From CALOBA01 sp942491465 (lineage in GTDB: Bacteria > Pseudomonadota > Gammaproteobacteria > Chromatiales > Chromatiaceae), in assembly GCA_942491465.1 (NCBI GenBank), contig CALOBA010000063.1:10775-74774 (forward strand): 64,000 bases of DNA, in the 5' to 3' direction. Both the position numbers and the translations under genes were made by a program. The notes below the pieces were generated by a model. The model had not been told where the DNA came from and ran no database searches. It saw only the letters and a list, made by a program, of their open reading frames with translations. Position 1 is the first letter of the stretch; the number at the start of each line of letters is the position of its first letter. Shown here in pieces: positions 44,727 through 56,181 of this stretch.

Positions 44727-45136
44727 TCCCGGTGCCGTAGACGACACCCCGCCTGTGGTGTGGTGCGCCAGCTAAAGCCGGCGCGGGCCGCCAAGGCCAG
44801 CGACCAAACAGATGCGCCCCGCCACCGCCTATCCGCCGCCCGGACCTCGCCGCACGGCCCGCGCCTTCAACAATCACCCCCCCACCGCAAGGTAGACTTT
44901 CGGCAGACGCAATCGCCGGGAGATAGACACTGGGCATAGGGCCGGATCGGCAGGATTGGCAGGATTCGCTGGCCTATCGCACCCGCCTCACCGCGCATAG
45001 CCTGCGGCTGCGCCACGCCTGGATGAGGCACGGCCGGGGTCAAGTCTGGGCACGACCGGGGTCTTGTATTTTGTACAAAATACAAGATTTGCCCTCAGGC
45101 TTTGTTGGGCGTCTCTTCATTGGTTGAGAGTGTCAG
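44727..45136. other. Non-coding region with short repeats
   Basis: No reading frame of protein character was found. The interval carries a short direct repeat GGCAGGATTGGCAGGATT near 44,950-44,970 and a perfect 26-bp palindrome at 45,062-45,087. Confidence 0.5.
45062..45087. repeat. Perfect 26-bp AT-rich palindrome
   Basis: TCTTGTATTTTGT followed by its exact complement forms a 13+13 bp palindrome without spacer in GC-rich surroundings. It could be an operator or the stem of a small element; a terminator is less likely because there is no loop or T-tract. Confidence 0.8.
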
Positions 45137-45216
45137 TTATTGAGCCAGGAAATTGATTTGCTCCTTCTCGGCGAGGTGGTCGTTGGTGATGATATTGGGC
45201 GTTCCCAAGCCATCCT

Positions 45217-45358
45217 CGGTCGGTCGCTTCGCACTCCGCCCAGTATCCCTACGCCGCGAGCCGGGTCAAGGTCGTACGTCCTCGCTTCGCTGCGGGCGCT
45301 CCACCTTGACCCGGCTCGCGGCTCCGGGCTCCTGGCTGCGTGCGAAGCGACCGACCGA
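45217..45358. repeat. Large imperfect hairpin (about 57-bp arms)
   Basis: The left arm (45217-45274) contains CGGTCGGTCGCTTCGCAC and GCGAGCCGGGTCAAGGT. The right arm (45303-45358) contains their complements in reverse order, around a 28-bp GC-rich loop. The ends and inner parts are perfectly paired, with mismatches in the middle. It lies just past the 3' end of the IS110-type remnant. Confidence 0.8.
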
Positions 45359-45450
45359 AGATGGCAGCCGTGGGGGCACGCTGTGCTGAAGCAGCACCGG
45401 GGCGGCCTGGAAATGTGCTCGCTCCCTCCCAAGGATGGCCCCGGGAGCGT

Positions 45451-45838
45451 CTACGCGGCCAGCGCCTGGCGGGTATCGGCCGGTTGGTCCTCAAGCACGC
45501 GGATGCGGTAGGGCTCGCCGTGCTTGAGCATGCGGAAGAGCACGCGGCACAGATGCCGCCCCAGCGAGCGGACGGCCTGGTTGTGGGTCTTGCCTTCGGC
45601 GCGCTTCTTCTCGTAGTAGCGCTGCGATTCCGGCACCTGTTTTCGGTGTCGATCCACCCCGGTCATCATGGCGGCCTTGGCGCGCTTGTTGACTTGCCCC
45701 AGCGCCTGGCGCCCTGGCGCTCGCCGGGCTGTTGTCGAGGTTGGCCATACCGAGGTGGTGGCCGAGGCTGGCCTCGCCGGCGAAGCGGTCCAGGGTGCCG
45801 ATTTCGCCGGCGGACTCGATGGCCGCCCAGCCGGGCAG
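45451..45838 (-). mobile_element. IS110-family transposase remnant (C-terminal part)
   Basis: The last 72 residues are intact (MMTGVDRHRKQVPESQRYYE, then KRAEGKTHNQAVRSLGRHLC and VLFRMLKHGEPYRI), matching the transposase_20 C-terminus. Upstream pieces LPGWAAIESAGEIGTLDRF and LGMANLDNSPA are recognisable but fall in other frames, so at least two frameshifts lie between 45,690 and 45,770. The N-terminal DEDD domain is missing because the sequence switches at about 45,835 to an unrelated gene on the other strand. Confidence 0.75.
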
Positions 45839-46769
45839 GTTCCTCGTCGGTGTCGGCAGCTGGGAAGAGGAACGGGTCACGCGTCAGCTGCTGCTGCCGG
45901 AGCAGTCGGATGAGGCCGGCTACCTCGATGCGCTGGAGTCCCTCATCCAGCCGGACGCGGTGCTGGTCTCGTACAACGGGCGCACCTTCGACTGGCCGCT
46001 GCTGGTCGCTCGCTACCGGCTCCACGGCCGCACGCCTCCAGCCCACAGCGACCACCTCGACCTGCTGCCACTGGCGCGTGCCCTCTGGAAGCACCGCCTT
46101 CCGGATGCCCGGCTTGCGTCGGTGGAGTCCGGCATCTGCGAGGTCCGTCGCGACCACGACCTCGCGGGGGCGCTCGTGCCGGGCCGCTACCTGGACTACC
46201 TGCGCCACGGCCGGGGCACGCTGCTGCGCGACGTGCTGGAGCACAACCGGCAGGACGTCGTCTCCATGGCCATGGTGCTGCTCGTGCTCTCGTTGGACCT
46301 GGCACCGGTCGCGCACAAGGCGACCGCCCGTGGCTTCGTCCACCCGGGGGATCTGGGTGGGCTGGGGCGGGCCTACTCGCGCCGGAAGCGCCACGAGGAA
46401 GCCCTCGCCTGCTACGACGCGGCCCTCGAGCGACTGTCTGGTCCGTGGGAGACGCAGATCCATGAGTCCATCGCCATGGATCGAGCGCGCACGCTGACGC
46501 GGATGGGGCGGCGGGCGGAGGCGGAAGGCGCCTGGCACGCCATCGCGCTGGAGGGTGGACCTCACGCGGCCTGGTCCTGGCTCCACGTGGCCAAGCATCG
46601 CGAGCACGATGGACGCGACTACGCCGCCGCCCTGCAGGCCACCGATCGGGCCCGCGCGCTCGCAGAGCGAAGCCGTCTCTTCGGCCGTCGCGATCGACAC
46701 GTGGAGCGAGACCTGGCTCGCCGCGTCCCACGGCTTCGTCGCCGGCTGGCCGGCGCGGCCCAGGCGTAG
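45836..46769 (+). CDS. YprB-like RNase H-fold protein, 5' end missing
   Basis: The recognisable part starts at FLVGVGSWEEERVTRQLLLP and includes VLVSYNGRTFDWPLLVARYR, HSDHLDLLPLARALWKHRLP, LDYLRHGRGTLLRDVLEHNR and QDVVSMAMVLL, the later motifs of the YprB ribonuclease-like exonuclease fold. The first motif (DxETTG) is absent because the gene is cut at the junction with the transposase remnant. The C-terminal part (EALACYDAALERL, AEGAWHAIALEG) looks like TPR-type helices. In-frame sequence upstream of 45,836 is antisense transposase, not part of this protein. Confidence 0.75.
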
Positions 46770-46829
46770 GTCTCGGTGCCGGGTGGCCCGCAGGGCCCGC
46801 CCGCCCGGCATGCGCTAGGGTTCCCTCCC

Positions 46830-48061
<1,232 letters not shown>

Positions 48062-48069
48062 AGCGAGCC

Positions 48070-48734
48070 ATGGTCGAGATCCGCTGGGAATGGATCGCCG
48101 CCAACCTCGACGAGGTCGCTGACAAGACCGTGCAGCACGTGTGGCTGCTGGTGGTACCCATGGTCGCACGGGCTTCGTCATCGCCTTCGCCCTGGCCGTA
48201 CTGGCCATGCGCCGGCCCGGGACGGTCGGTCCGGTCACCGCCGTCACGGGGCTGCTCTACACCGTCCCCAGCCTGGCTGCGTTCGCCGTACTCATCCCCA
48301 TCACCGGCCTGTCACCGCTGACCGCGATCATCCCCTTGACCACTTACACGCTGCTCATCCTCTACGTGAATACCGTGGCCGGCTTGCGCTCGGTGCCGCC
48401 GGAGGTGAATGAGGCTGCCGATGCCATGGGCTACACCAGGGCTACGCGTCTGCTTCGGGTTCAGCTGCCGCTCGCCATCCCGCTCATCATGGCCGGCGTC
48501 CGCGTAGCGGCGGTCACGACCATCGGCCTCGTGACCGTTTCGGCCATCGTCGGCGGCCAGCGCTTCGGAGGGCTGGGCCAGTTCATCACCGAGGGCCTGC
48601 AGACGGACTTCGATACGAAGATCTACCTCGGGGCCGTGGGCTCGATCATCCTCGCCTTCGTCGTCGATGGGCTGCTGGTGGGCGCGCAGCGCCTCATGAC
48701 ACCGTGGACGCGCGCGCGAGCTGAAGGCCGCTAG
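48070..48734 (+). CDS. OpuCB-like permease (frameshifted)
   Basis: The product starts MVEIRWEWIAANLDEVADKT and continues, after loss of one base near 48,165, with GFVIAFALAVLAMRRPGTVG, LLYTVPSLAAFAVLIPITGL and the EAA loop EVNEAADAMGYTRATRLLRV, ending in VVDGLLVGAQRLM. It forms one half of the membrane channel of the importer. It lies 8 bp after the ATPase gene and 3 bp before the second permease. Confidence 0.87.
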
Positions 48735-48737
48735 CGC

Positions 48738-49505
48738 ATGGAGCAACTGGTCGAGTTCCTGCTCGACGCCGCCAACTGGGAAGGCGAGCAGGGCATCCCC
48801 AACCGCGTCATCGAGCACCTCTTCATCTCGTTCCTGGCGGTCGGCACGGCCTCGATCATCGCCCTGCCGCTGGGTTTCTACATCGGCCACACGGGCAAGC
48901 TGCAGCTGCTGGGCATCAACATCGCCAGCATCGGACGAGCGATCCCGTCCTACGCGGTCATGGTTATGCTGCTGCCGGTCATGCTCGGCCTGGCGCCCGT
49001 GCTGGGCTACGACCCACGCCTGGGACTGCGCTTCTTTCCGATCTTCCTGGCCATGGTCCTGCTGGCCATCCCGCCCATCCTGGTCGCGGCCTATGCCGGC
49101 CTGCAGGAGGTCGATCGCGATCTCACCGAGTCATCGCGCGGCATGGGCTTGACCGAACGACAGATCCTCACCGGGGTCGAGCTGCCGCTGGCCCTGCCGG
49201 TGCTGGTCGGCGGCTTCCGCGTGGCCCTGCTTCAGGTCATCGCCACGGCCACCATCGGGGCCTTCCTCGCCGCCGGTGGCCTAGGCCGCTACATCATCGA
49301 CGGCATCGCTCGCCGTGATGACGGCATGCTTTACGGGGGCGTCCTGCTGGTGGCGCTCCTGGCCATCGGAACGGACGTCCTGCTCTCGTGGCTGCAGCGG
49401 CGGCTGACCCCGCGCGGCGTCAAGCTGGCCGCCGAACTCGAAGCTCAGCGTAGCGGCGCCACCCTCTTGAGGCCCGCCACACCGAATCTGCAGCGACTCG
49501 TCTAG
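48738..49505 (+). CDS. OpuCD-like permease
   Basis: The 255-residue protein is intact. It has an N-terminal polar stretch, then HLFISFLAVGTASIIALPLG, IGRAIPSYAVMVMLLPVMLG and the EAA loop DLTESSRGMGLTERQILTGV, with later helices including LLQVIATATIGAFLAAGGLG. It pairs with the preceding permease. The good reading frame shows that the frameshifts in neighbouring genes are not a feature of every gene here. Confidence 0.9.
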   Translation: MEQLVEFLLDAANWEGEQGIPNRVIEHLFISFLAVGTASIIALPLGFYIGHTGKLQLLGINIASIGRAIPSYAVMVMLLPVMLGLAPVLGYDPRLGLRFFPIFLAMVLLAIPPILVAAYAGLQEVDRDLTESSRGMGLTERQILTGVELPLALPVLVGGFRVALLQVIATATIGAFLAAGGLGRYIIDGIARRDDGMLYGGVLLVALLAIGTDVLLSWLQRRLTPRGVKLAAELEAQRSGATLLRPATPNLQRLV

Positions 49506-49568
49506 GGTTTGGGCTGACCGCAGTCGCCAGATGGCGCCCGGTCACCGAACCAGACAGGGAGGTTACCC

Positions 49569-50534
49569 ATGCGGAATCCCCGCAGACTCGCCCTTGGGGC
49601 GTCGATCCTGGCCGCCGTCGCGATGGTCGGAACGGCGGGTGGGGGCGCGACCGTGTCGGCCCAGGACGACCCCGGCCTCATCGTCGGCTCGGACGGCTTC
49701 TACGAGTCCGTCCTCGTCGGTGAGATCTACGCCCAGGCGCTCGAAGCCGAGGGCTTCAGCGTTGCCCGTGATGGACTGGCCATCGGCGCCCGCCCGGTCC
49801 GTATCGCGGCGTTCGATTCGGGCCAGATCAACCTGATGCCGGAGTACGTCGGCTTCGGGCTCTCGTTCTTCACCGGCGGTGAGGACGTGCCCGAAGACAT
49901 CGCGGCCATCATGCCGACCGGCAACCTCGATACCGACGTGGCCAGCCTGCAGCAGGTCTTCGACCTGCGAGGCGTGCCCGCCACCGTGCTCGCCCCCAGC
50001 GCAGGCGAGGACACCAATGCGGCAGTCGTACGTCCGGACACTGCGGAGGAGTTCGGCCTTTCCACGATGAGCGATCTCGCGGCCGTACAGGACGAGCTGA
50101 CCTGGGGTCTGCCGACCGACTGTGAGACCAACCCGCCGTGCCGGGTGGCGCTCGAGGAGACCTACGGCATCGACTATCCGCCGGCGAACCTGGAGCTACT
50201 CTCCGCCTGTGACGCACCGATGGCCATCGCCCTCGAGGGCAACGCCATCGACGTGGCCTGGCTCTGCTCGACGCAGCCGGTGATCGCGCAGAACGGTTGG
50301 ATCGTCCTCGCCGATGACCAGGAGTCGCAGCCGCGCGGCAATCTCGTGCCGGTCGTCCGCAACGACGTGCTGGAGCAGATCGACGGTGGTGCTGACGCCA
50401 TCGCGGCCATCCTCGACCCCATCTCAGCCGCCCTCACCACAGACGTGCTCACCGAGCTCGGCGTGCGTGTGGCGGTCGATCAAGAGGCCACTGAAGACGT
50501 GGCCGCGGACTTCCTCGCGGGCCTCGCCGGCTAG
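49569..50534 (+). CDS. OpuCC/ProX-like osmolyte-binding protein
   Basis: The 321-residue product starts with a signal peptide (LALGASILAAVAMVGTAGGG) and has the ligand-domain pattern of OpuAC-type proteins: LIVGSDGFYESVLVGEIYAQ, LMPEYVGFGLSFFTGG and GNAIDVAWLCSTQPVIAQNG. There is no lipobox cysteine, so the anchoring is unclear. It completes the ATPase-permease-permease-binding protein set, 63 bp after the second permease, with AGGGAGG (49556-49562) before the ATG. Confidence 0.9.
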   Translation: MRNPRRLALGASILAAVAMVGTAGGGATVSAQDDPGLIVGSDGFYESVLVGEIYAQALEAEGFSVARDGLAIGARPVRIAAFDSGQINLMPEYVGFGLSFFTGGEDVPEDIAAIMPTGNLDTDVASLQQVFDLRGVPATVLAPSAGEDTNAAVVRPDTAEEFGLSTMSDLAAVQDELTWGLPTDCETNPPCRVALEETYGIDYPPANLELLSACDAPMAIALEGNAIDVAWLCSTQPVIAQNGWIVLADDQESQPRGNLVPVVRNDVLEQIDGGADAIAAILDPISAALTTDVLTELGVRVAVDQEATEDVAADFLAGLAG

Positions 50535-50593
50535 CCCCCTCGCGATCGTCGGAGCGAGCGGCCCTGGGTCCGACCGGGGCCGCTCCTCTGTGC

Positions 50594-51533
50594 CTAGAAA
50601 CCCCCTCGCGCGCAACCACTCGCGGTTGCGCGTGTGCAGGGCCAGCAACGCCTCCGGTGTGTCCTCGTCCTTCACGAAGCGGTCTTGCTCGACCGTGATC
50701 CAGCCCGTGTAGGCGCGTGCCTTGAGGGCCTCGAGGAACACCTCCAGGCCGGCCGTACCCAGGCCCAGCTCGCAGAACACGCCGCGATCCCAGGCCTCGG
50801 TCATGCCGCCACCCGACTGACAGACCTCGCTCAGCAGCTGCAGGTCGCAGTCCTTGACATGCACGAGCCGCACCGCCTCACCGTAGGACTCGAGCAGCTC
50901 CAGCGCATCCGCTCCACCGATGAGGGCATGCCCGGTATCGAGACACATGCCCACGACGCTGAGGTCGAGTACGTCGAACACGCGATGGATCTCGGAGCTG
51001 CTCTCGCAGTAGCTGCCCGCGTGGAAGTGCAGCACCGGATCAAAACCACGCGCCGCTGCCACCTCGGCCGCCCGGTGGATGTTGTCGACGAAGACCCTGA
51101 ACCGGTCGTCCGGCAGGACCACCTCCGGATGCTCGTCGATCTGACCGGCCCAGCGCATCCGTTCCGGTTCGACCGAAGCATCGGCCAGCACAGCCTTGGG
51201 CATGACCTCGTCCGGCCGACCCTGCTCGAGCAGGTCGAGCACGCCGGACATCCACTCGAGGTCCGCGTCGAAGTGCTCGGGCCGACTGAAGCGCAACGGC
51301 AGGAACGAGCCCACCATCGAGAGCTCACGCGAGGCCAGGCGGTCCTTCATCACGGCCGCCTCGCCGAAGAAGCCTGGTGGCCCCAGCTCGGTGCCGGCAT
51401 AGCCGGCGGCGGCCATCTGGTCGAGCATCTGCTCTGGCCCCAGCTGGCGCGGGTCATCCCCGGTCTGTTCGAAGACCCCCCACGACACTGGGGCGGCGGC
51501 GACCTGGATGTCATTGCTGTGCATCGGGCGCAT
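50594..51533 (-). CDS. IolE-like sugar isomerase/dehydratase, xylose isomerase-type TIM barrel
   Basis: The protein starts MRPMHSNDIQVAAAPVSWGV and carries MAAAGYAGTELGPPGFFGEA, HFHAGSYCESSSEIHRVFDV, VVGMCLDTGHALIGGADALE, VRLVHVKDCD and TGWITVEQDRF, with metal ligands as in the IolE/IolI group. IolE dehydrates scyllo-inosose, feeding IolD. The frame continues past the natural end as GTEERPRSDPG, overlapping the binding-protein gene by 110 bp. One base lost or gained in the C-tract at 50,601-50,605 would restore RGF and a TAG stop at 50,594, so the extension is probably a sequence error. Confidence 0.8.
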
Positions 51534-51579
51534 GTCCTCCTCCCCCTGTCTGAACACGGCGGTCCATCCGGGCCGCCGC

Positions 51580-53047
51580 CTAGTCGACCTCGAAACGCGA
51601 GGCCGGCAGGAAGCCGATCCCTTCCGGCTTCATGAACTGGTTCTCGAGCACCCTGGAGAAGCCCGCCACGCGCTCCTGGCCGAGCCGCCTTCGTGGCCAG
51701 GTTCCTGAGCCGGCGCCGGATGCGCGACGAGGTCGTAGAGCTCGCGCTCGCCGTTGCGGTACTCCACGTACTGCCAACGCACCCCGGTGGCGTAGGAGCG
51801 GGTGGTCACGAAGCCGGTCCACGGCGGCATGCCCTCGTTGGGATGCAGGTGCTCCATGAAGATGTACTTCCGACCCAGGCGGTCGGCGTTGCCCTTCAGC
51901 AGCGACAGGATGCTCTGGCCGTCGGGATCGTCCATCGAGCAGCCGGCCAGCTGGCAGAAGGTGGGCGCGAGGTCGATACCCTGCACGGGCTCCTTGACCA
52001 CGCGTTTGGTGGCTCCCAGCGCCTTGGGCCAGAGCATGTACATGGGAATGGGCGTGGCGTGGGGCCAGCGCTTGCCCGCGGGCTTGCGGTGGTCGCCCAG
52101 CAGCACCCCGTTGTCGGCCATGAAGACGAAGAGGGTGTTGTAGAACCGCTGGTCGGCCTGCAGCGCCTTGCGGATCTGGCCCACGACCTTGTCTACGCTG
52201 AGCATCTCCTCACAGCGCGTTCGCAGGCTCTGGGCCCTGGCCTTGAGCAGCGGCTGCTCGCGGATGTAGGCGGGCTTGTCCGAGACATCACGCTCGTTGT
52301 AAGCCCCGCCACTCCAGGGCTTGAGGTCCTTGCACTTCGACGAGCCCACGTGCTCGGTGAAGGCGATGTTGGGCGTGTGGCCGCTGTAGACCGAGGCGAC
52401 CGCGAAGACCGGTTTGTCGCGTGGAGCTTCGCGGATCTGCCTGGCCACGCGGTTGCCTACCACCCGGGTCGAGTGGTCGTTCGGCCGGGTGCCCTTCCAG
52501 CTCGTGCTGTAGCGGGTCTTCCAGTTGTACTTGTAGAAGCTCTTGAACTGGGACTTGCGCTTCCAGATGATGCCGAAGTCGTGCCAGCCCACAGCGTAGC
52601 GCCTGACCTCCGGGCCATCGGTGACCAGGCCGATGCCGTTGATGGGCTTGCCGGCGAAGATCGTGTGGTAGCCGGCGTCCTGCATCCTGGTCGCGATGGT
52701 CGAGGTCGGGTCGAAGCGCGAGAAGGCCTCGCCGCTGTTGTCGGTGACGCCGTTGTTGTGGCCGTATTGGCCTGTGAGCAAGCTGGCCCGGGCGGGTCCG
52801 CAGATGGGTGTGGTGCCGAAGGCGTGCCTGAACTCGACGCCCTTCTGGCAGAACTTGGAAAGGTTCGGCGTTCGACTGGTACACCACAGCCGGCGATGGA
52901 TGGGGTTCACGTCGTCGAGGTACACGACCACGATGTTCGGCCGCGGTTCGTTCGCCGCCACGACCGGCTGGGTCGCACCGGGCACCAACGACGAGGCGCA
53001 GGCCACCGCACCAAGGCCCACCGCGGCGAGCGCTGCCCTCAGGCCCA
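51580..53047 (-). CDS. Type I sulfatase (frameshifted near its 3' end)
   Basis: The product starts MGLRAALAAVGLGAVACASS, a signal sequence, followed by PNIVVVYLDDVNPIHRR (metal-binding DD) and the sulfatase signature TTPICGPARASLLTGQYGHN, where C-x-P-x-R marks the formylglycine cysteine. Later come GLGVTD-like segments, FMADNGVLLGDHRKPAGKRW and QGIDLAPTFCQLAG. After ELYDLVAHP (about 51,735) the frame is lost; the natural C-terminus FSRVLENQFMKPEGIGFLPA ends at 51,580 in another frame. It sits between iolD and the iolE-like gene, an uncommon place for a sulfatase. The substrate is unknown. Confidence 0.85.
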
Positions 53048-53151
53048 TACCAGCCCCTTCGAGCTCGCCCGGAGGCGGCGGCGGACGGCCCGGGCCGCCA
53101 CCGACACCAGCCCGCGAGCCAGACCATCGAGTCGCGAGGACGGGCCGACCA

Positions 53152-55022
53152 CTACAGGAAGCGGCGCGAGCGCACGAGGTCGGACTCGTATTGGCGTCGA
53201 GCCGCCCGCACCTGCTCGGAATCCGAGACCTCGGCCACGGGCACGTCCCACCAGCTGTCGTAGGCCGGGACGCCGGGTTCGGGGTTGGTCTCGACGACGA
53301 CCACCGCCGGTCGGTCTGCGACAGCGCGCGCATCGCGCAGGGCGGCCTCCAGCTCGGCCGGGCTGTCGGCCGTGAAGGTGACCGCTCCGAGGCTGGCCGC
53401 ATTGGCCGCGAAGTCCACCGGCAACACCTCGCCGGTGAAGGTGCCGGTCTCGCGGTCACGAGCACGGAAGTCGTTGAAGGCGTTGTCCGCGCCGCATGCG
53501 CCCGAGAGGTTGCGGATACAGCGGAAACCGTGGTTGTCGAGGAGCACGATGGTGAGCGCGAGCCCTTCCTGGCGCGCCGTAAGGATCTCGTTGGCGAGCA
53601 TCAGGTACGAGGCGTCACCGACCATCACGTGCACCCGGCAGTCGGGTTCGGCCAGGGCCACACCCAGGCCGCCAGCGATCTCATAGCCCATGGTCGAGTT
53701 GCCGTACTCCATGTGGTAGGAACCCGGCCTCGAGGGGCGCCAGAGCTTGTGCATGTCGCCCGGCAGCCCACCCGCAGCGCAGACCACGATGTCGTCGCCA
53801 AGTTGCTCGTTGACCAGGCGCATGGCCTCGGGCTGCGAGACGTGGGTCTCGGCCGACAGCCGCAGGACCCGGTCGGACTCGGCCTGCCACTCGTTGCGCC
53901 GGCGCTCGATCCAGGCCCGACGCTCGGTTCCGACACCGGCCCAGCTGCTGTGCTCCAGCGCTCGACCCAGCTCCTGCAGCGTGGCCTGGGCATCGCCCAC
54001 GAGTGGCAGCGCGGCAGCCTTGGCGGCGTCGAGCTCAGCCACGTTGATGGTCACGAAGCGGACGTCTGGATCCTGCCAGGCGGACCAGCTCATGGTCGGG
54101 AAGTCGGACAGTCGCGTGCCGATCGCGAGCACCACGTCGGCGTCGCGTGCCGAACCCATTCGCCGCGATGGTGCCGGTAGAGCCGATCGCACCCATGTTC
54201 AGCGCATGATCGCAGGGCAGCGCCCCCTTGCCCGCCTGCGTCTCGGTGAAGGGGATCCCGAAGCGCGTCACGAACTGGTCCAGGGCATTCGCGGCGTCGC
54301 TATAGACGACGCCGCCGCCGACCACGATCATCGGCCGCTGCGAGCTCAGGAGGAGGGCCACGGCCGCAGCCAGCGAAGCTGTATCCGGGCGTGGACGGGG
54401 CACGCGCCAGACGCGCTTCTCGAAGAACTCTTCGGGCCAGTCCCAGGCCTCGGCCTGCACATCCTGGGGCAGGGCCAGGGTCACGGCGCCGGTCTCGGAG
54501 GGTGAGGTGAGCACGCGCATCGCAGCCGGCAGGGCGTCGATGAGCATCTCCGGCCGCTCGATCCGGTCGAAGTAGCGCGACACTGGCCGGAAGACATCGT
54601 TGGCGCTGACGTCGCCGGCGTCCGGCACTTCCAGCTGCTGCAGGACCGGCTTCACCCGGCGCGTGGCGAAGCGATCACCAGGCAGTAGCAGCACCGGCAG
54701 CCGGTTGACCGTGGCGTTGGCGGCACCGGTGACCATGTTCGTGGCCCCAGGGCCGATCGACGACGTACAGGCGAAGGTGCGCAGCCGCCGGGACTGCTTG
54801 GCGAACGCTGCAGCGGTGTGCACCATGGCCTGCTCGTTGCCGGGCATGGTAATACCGCACGCCTGCTGCGCACGCTCGAGCGCCTCACCCAGGCCGGCCA
54901 CGCTTGACGTGGCCGAAGATGCCGAAGACGCCCTCGAAGAAGCGCGCTCGCCGGCCGTCCCGCTCCACGTACTGATTGGCCAGCCAGGTCACGAGGGCCT
55001 GGGCCACGGTCGCTCGCGGCAT
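53152..55022 (-). CDS. iolD: IolD-like 3D-trihydroxycyclohexane-1,2-dione hydrolase (frameshifted)
   Basis: This ThDP-dependent enzyme opens the inositol ring after IolE. The gene starts MPRATVAQALVTWLANQYVE and continues with FFEGVFGIFGH, then the N-terminal ThDP domain (CTSSIGPGATNMVTGAANAT, LPVLLLPGDRFATR). The C-terminal ThDP-binding domain contains GYEIAGGLGVALAEPDCRVH, VMVGDASYLMLANEIL and LLDNHGFRCIRNLSGACG. The frame is broken near 54,905 and near 54,160, in each case between clearly homologous halves. Total length of about 620 residues fits the family. Confidence 0.88.
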
Positions 55023-55052
55023 GTCGCTCCCCTCCTTGTGCTCGCGCGCCGG

Positions 55053-56159
55053 CTACGCCTTCACGTCCGGGTTCGGCACCAGCAGGTCGTCGATGGTGCC
55101 GACCAGCTCCCAGTACGAGGCCACGAAACCGCGCAGCGTGCGCCGGGTCGCACCGTACGTCTCGAACTCCTCGATGGAGAGACCATCGGGCTCGTAGGCC
55201 TTGGCAAACTCGGGCACCTTCTCGAGGAGCTCATCGAGGAACGCGGGCGGGACCGGGTTCGACCAGCGATCGACGACCGGAACCGAGGACGCGTTGAAGA
55301 GCTTCTGCCAGCCATACGGGATGGTCATGGAGACGTCGCCGCCGATGAGCTCGGACCAGTGCAGGTGGTGGCGGTAGGCCGCTGCCAGCAGACGGGTTCG
55401 GTAGCCACGCTCCTCGAAGATCCCCGCCGCGCGCTTGAACACGGCGACGCCGGCCCAGTCGGCTGCGCCCGGGGTCAGGGTCACGCCCTCGCGCTTGGCC
55501 CAGGCCTTGATCCAGTCGTCCGTGCGCCCGATCATGATGGTGGCCACCGGCGCCATCCAGGAGGTGTCGTGACCGGCCGCTTCGCGCTTGGCCAGGGCGC
55601 GTTCCATGGCCTCGCCGACCGCCAGCGCCTGGGGCACCGTGAAGGAGACCGTGGCGTTGATGTTGATGCCTTCCTCGGCCACGGCCTCCATGGCCTCGAT
55701 GCCGGCCTTGACCGCAGGGAACTTGATCTGGACGTTCGGCGCGAGGGTCTCGAAGTGGCGAGCCTGCTCGATCATGCGCTCGGGCGAGCGGTTGAGCGTG
55801 GGGTCGATCTGGATCGACAGCCGGCCCTTCTGGCCGTGGCTCTGCTGGTACAGGGGCTCGAGCATCTTCCAGCCGCGCACCGCCATCTCCTCGATCACCT
55901 GCCAGGTGATCTGCTGGTCGGTCCAGGTAGGGTTGGCGGCCGCGATCTCGCGGACGCGCGGGGCCCAGATCTCGTACTCCTGCTGCATGACCGCGCCCAC
56001 GATGGTGGGGTTGGTCGTGGCACCCACGGCCCCGTTCTCCATGGCATAGCGCAGCTCGCTCTCGTTGCACGAGTCGTTCCAGTAGTCCGTGGGGAACTCG
56101 CTCGCGGTCCGTTGCAGTGGGCTGGCGGTGCTGGTCGCGGGCGTGAGGGTCTCGGTCAT
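55053..56159 (-). CDS. Transaldolase-family protein of the inositol cluster
   Basis: The 368-residue product starts MTETLTPATSTASPLQRTAS after an AGGAG ribosome binding site. It shows the transaldolase entry GAVGATTNPTIVGAVMQQEY, then RLSIQIDPTLNRSPERMIEQ, the likely Schiff-base lysine in NVQIKFPAVKAGIEA, and the phosphate-binding region MAPVATIMIGRTDDW. Related enzymes often accompany iol genes in high-GC bacteria. The reading frame also continues upstream into the end of iolB, but this is probably a lost base at the iolB stop rather than a real fusion. Confidence 0.85.
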   Translation of the reverse strand: MTETLTPATSTASPLQRTASEFPTDYWNDSCNESELRYAMENGAVGATTNPTIVGAVMQQEYEIWAPRVREIAAANPTWTDQQITWQVIEEMAVRGWKMLEPLYQQSHGQKGRLSIQIDPTLNRSPERMIEQARHFETLAPNVQIKFPAVKAGIEAMEAVAEEGININATVSFTVPQALAVGEAMERALAKREAAGHDTSWMAPVATIMIGRTDDWIKAWAKREGVTLTPGAADWAGVAVFKRAAGIFEERGYRTRLLAAAYRHHLHWSELIGGDVSMTIPYGWQKLFNASSVPVVDRWSNPVPPAFLDELLEKVPEFAKAYEPDGLSIEEFETYGATRRTLRGFVASYWELVGTIDDLLVPNPDVKA

Positions 56160-56181
56160 GGGCGCGCTCCTGTGTTCTGCC

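Noticed and set aside
45099..45140. A further attC core (GTTGGGC at 45,104-45,110)
   Set aside because: The core 7-mer is present and a stop codon lies close by, but the inner CAGCCCGAC box and complementary arms are absent.
50424..50593. A C-terminal extension of the iolE-like protein
   Set aside because: It overlaps the convergent binding-protein gene and is explained by one miscalled base in a C-tract at 50,601-50,605.
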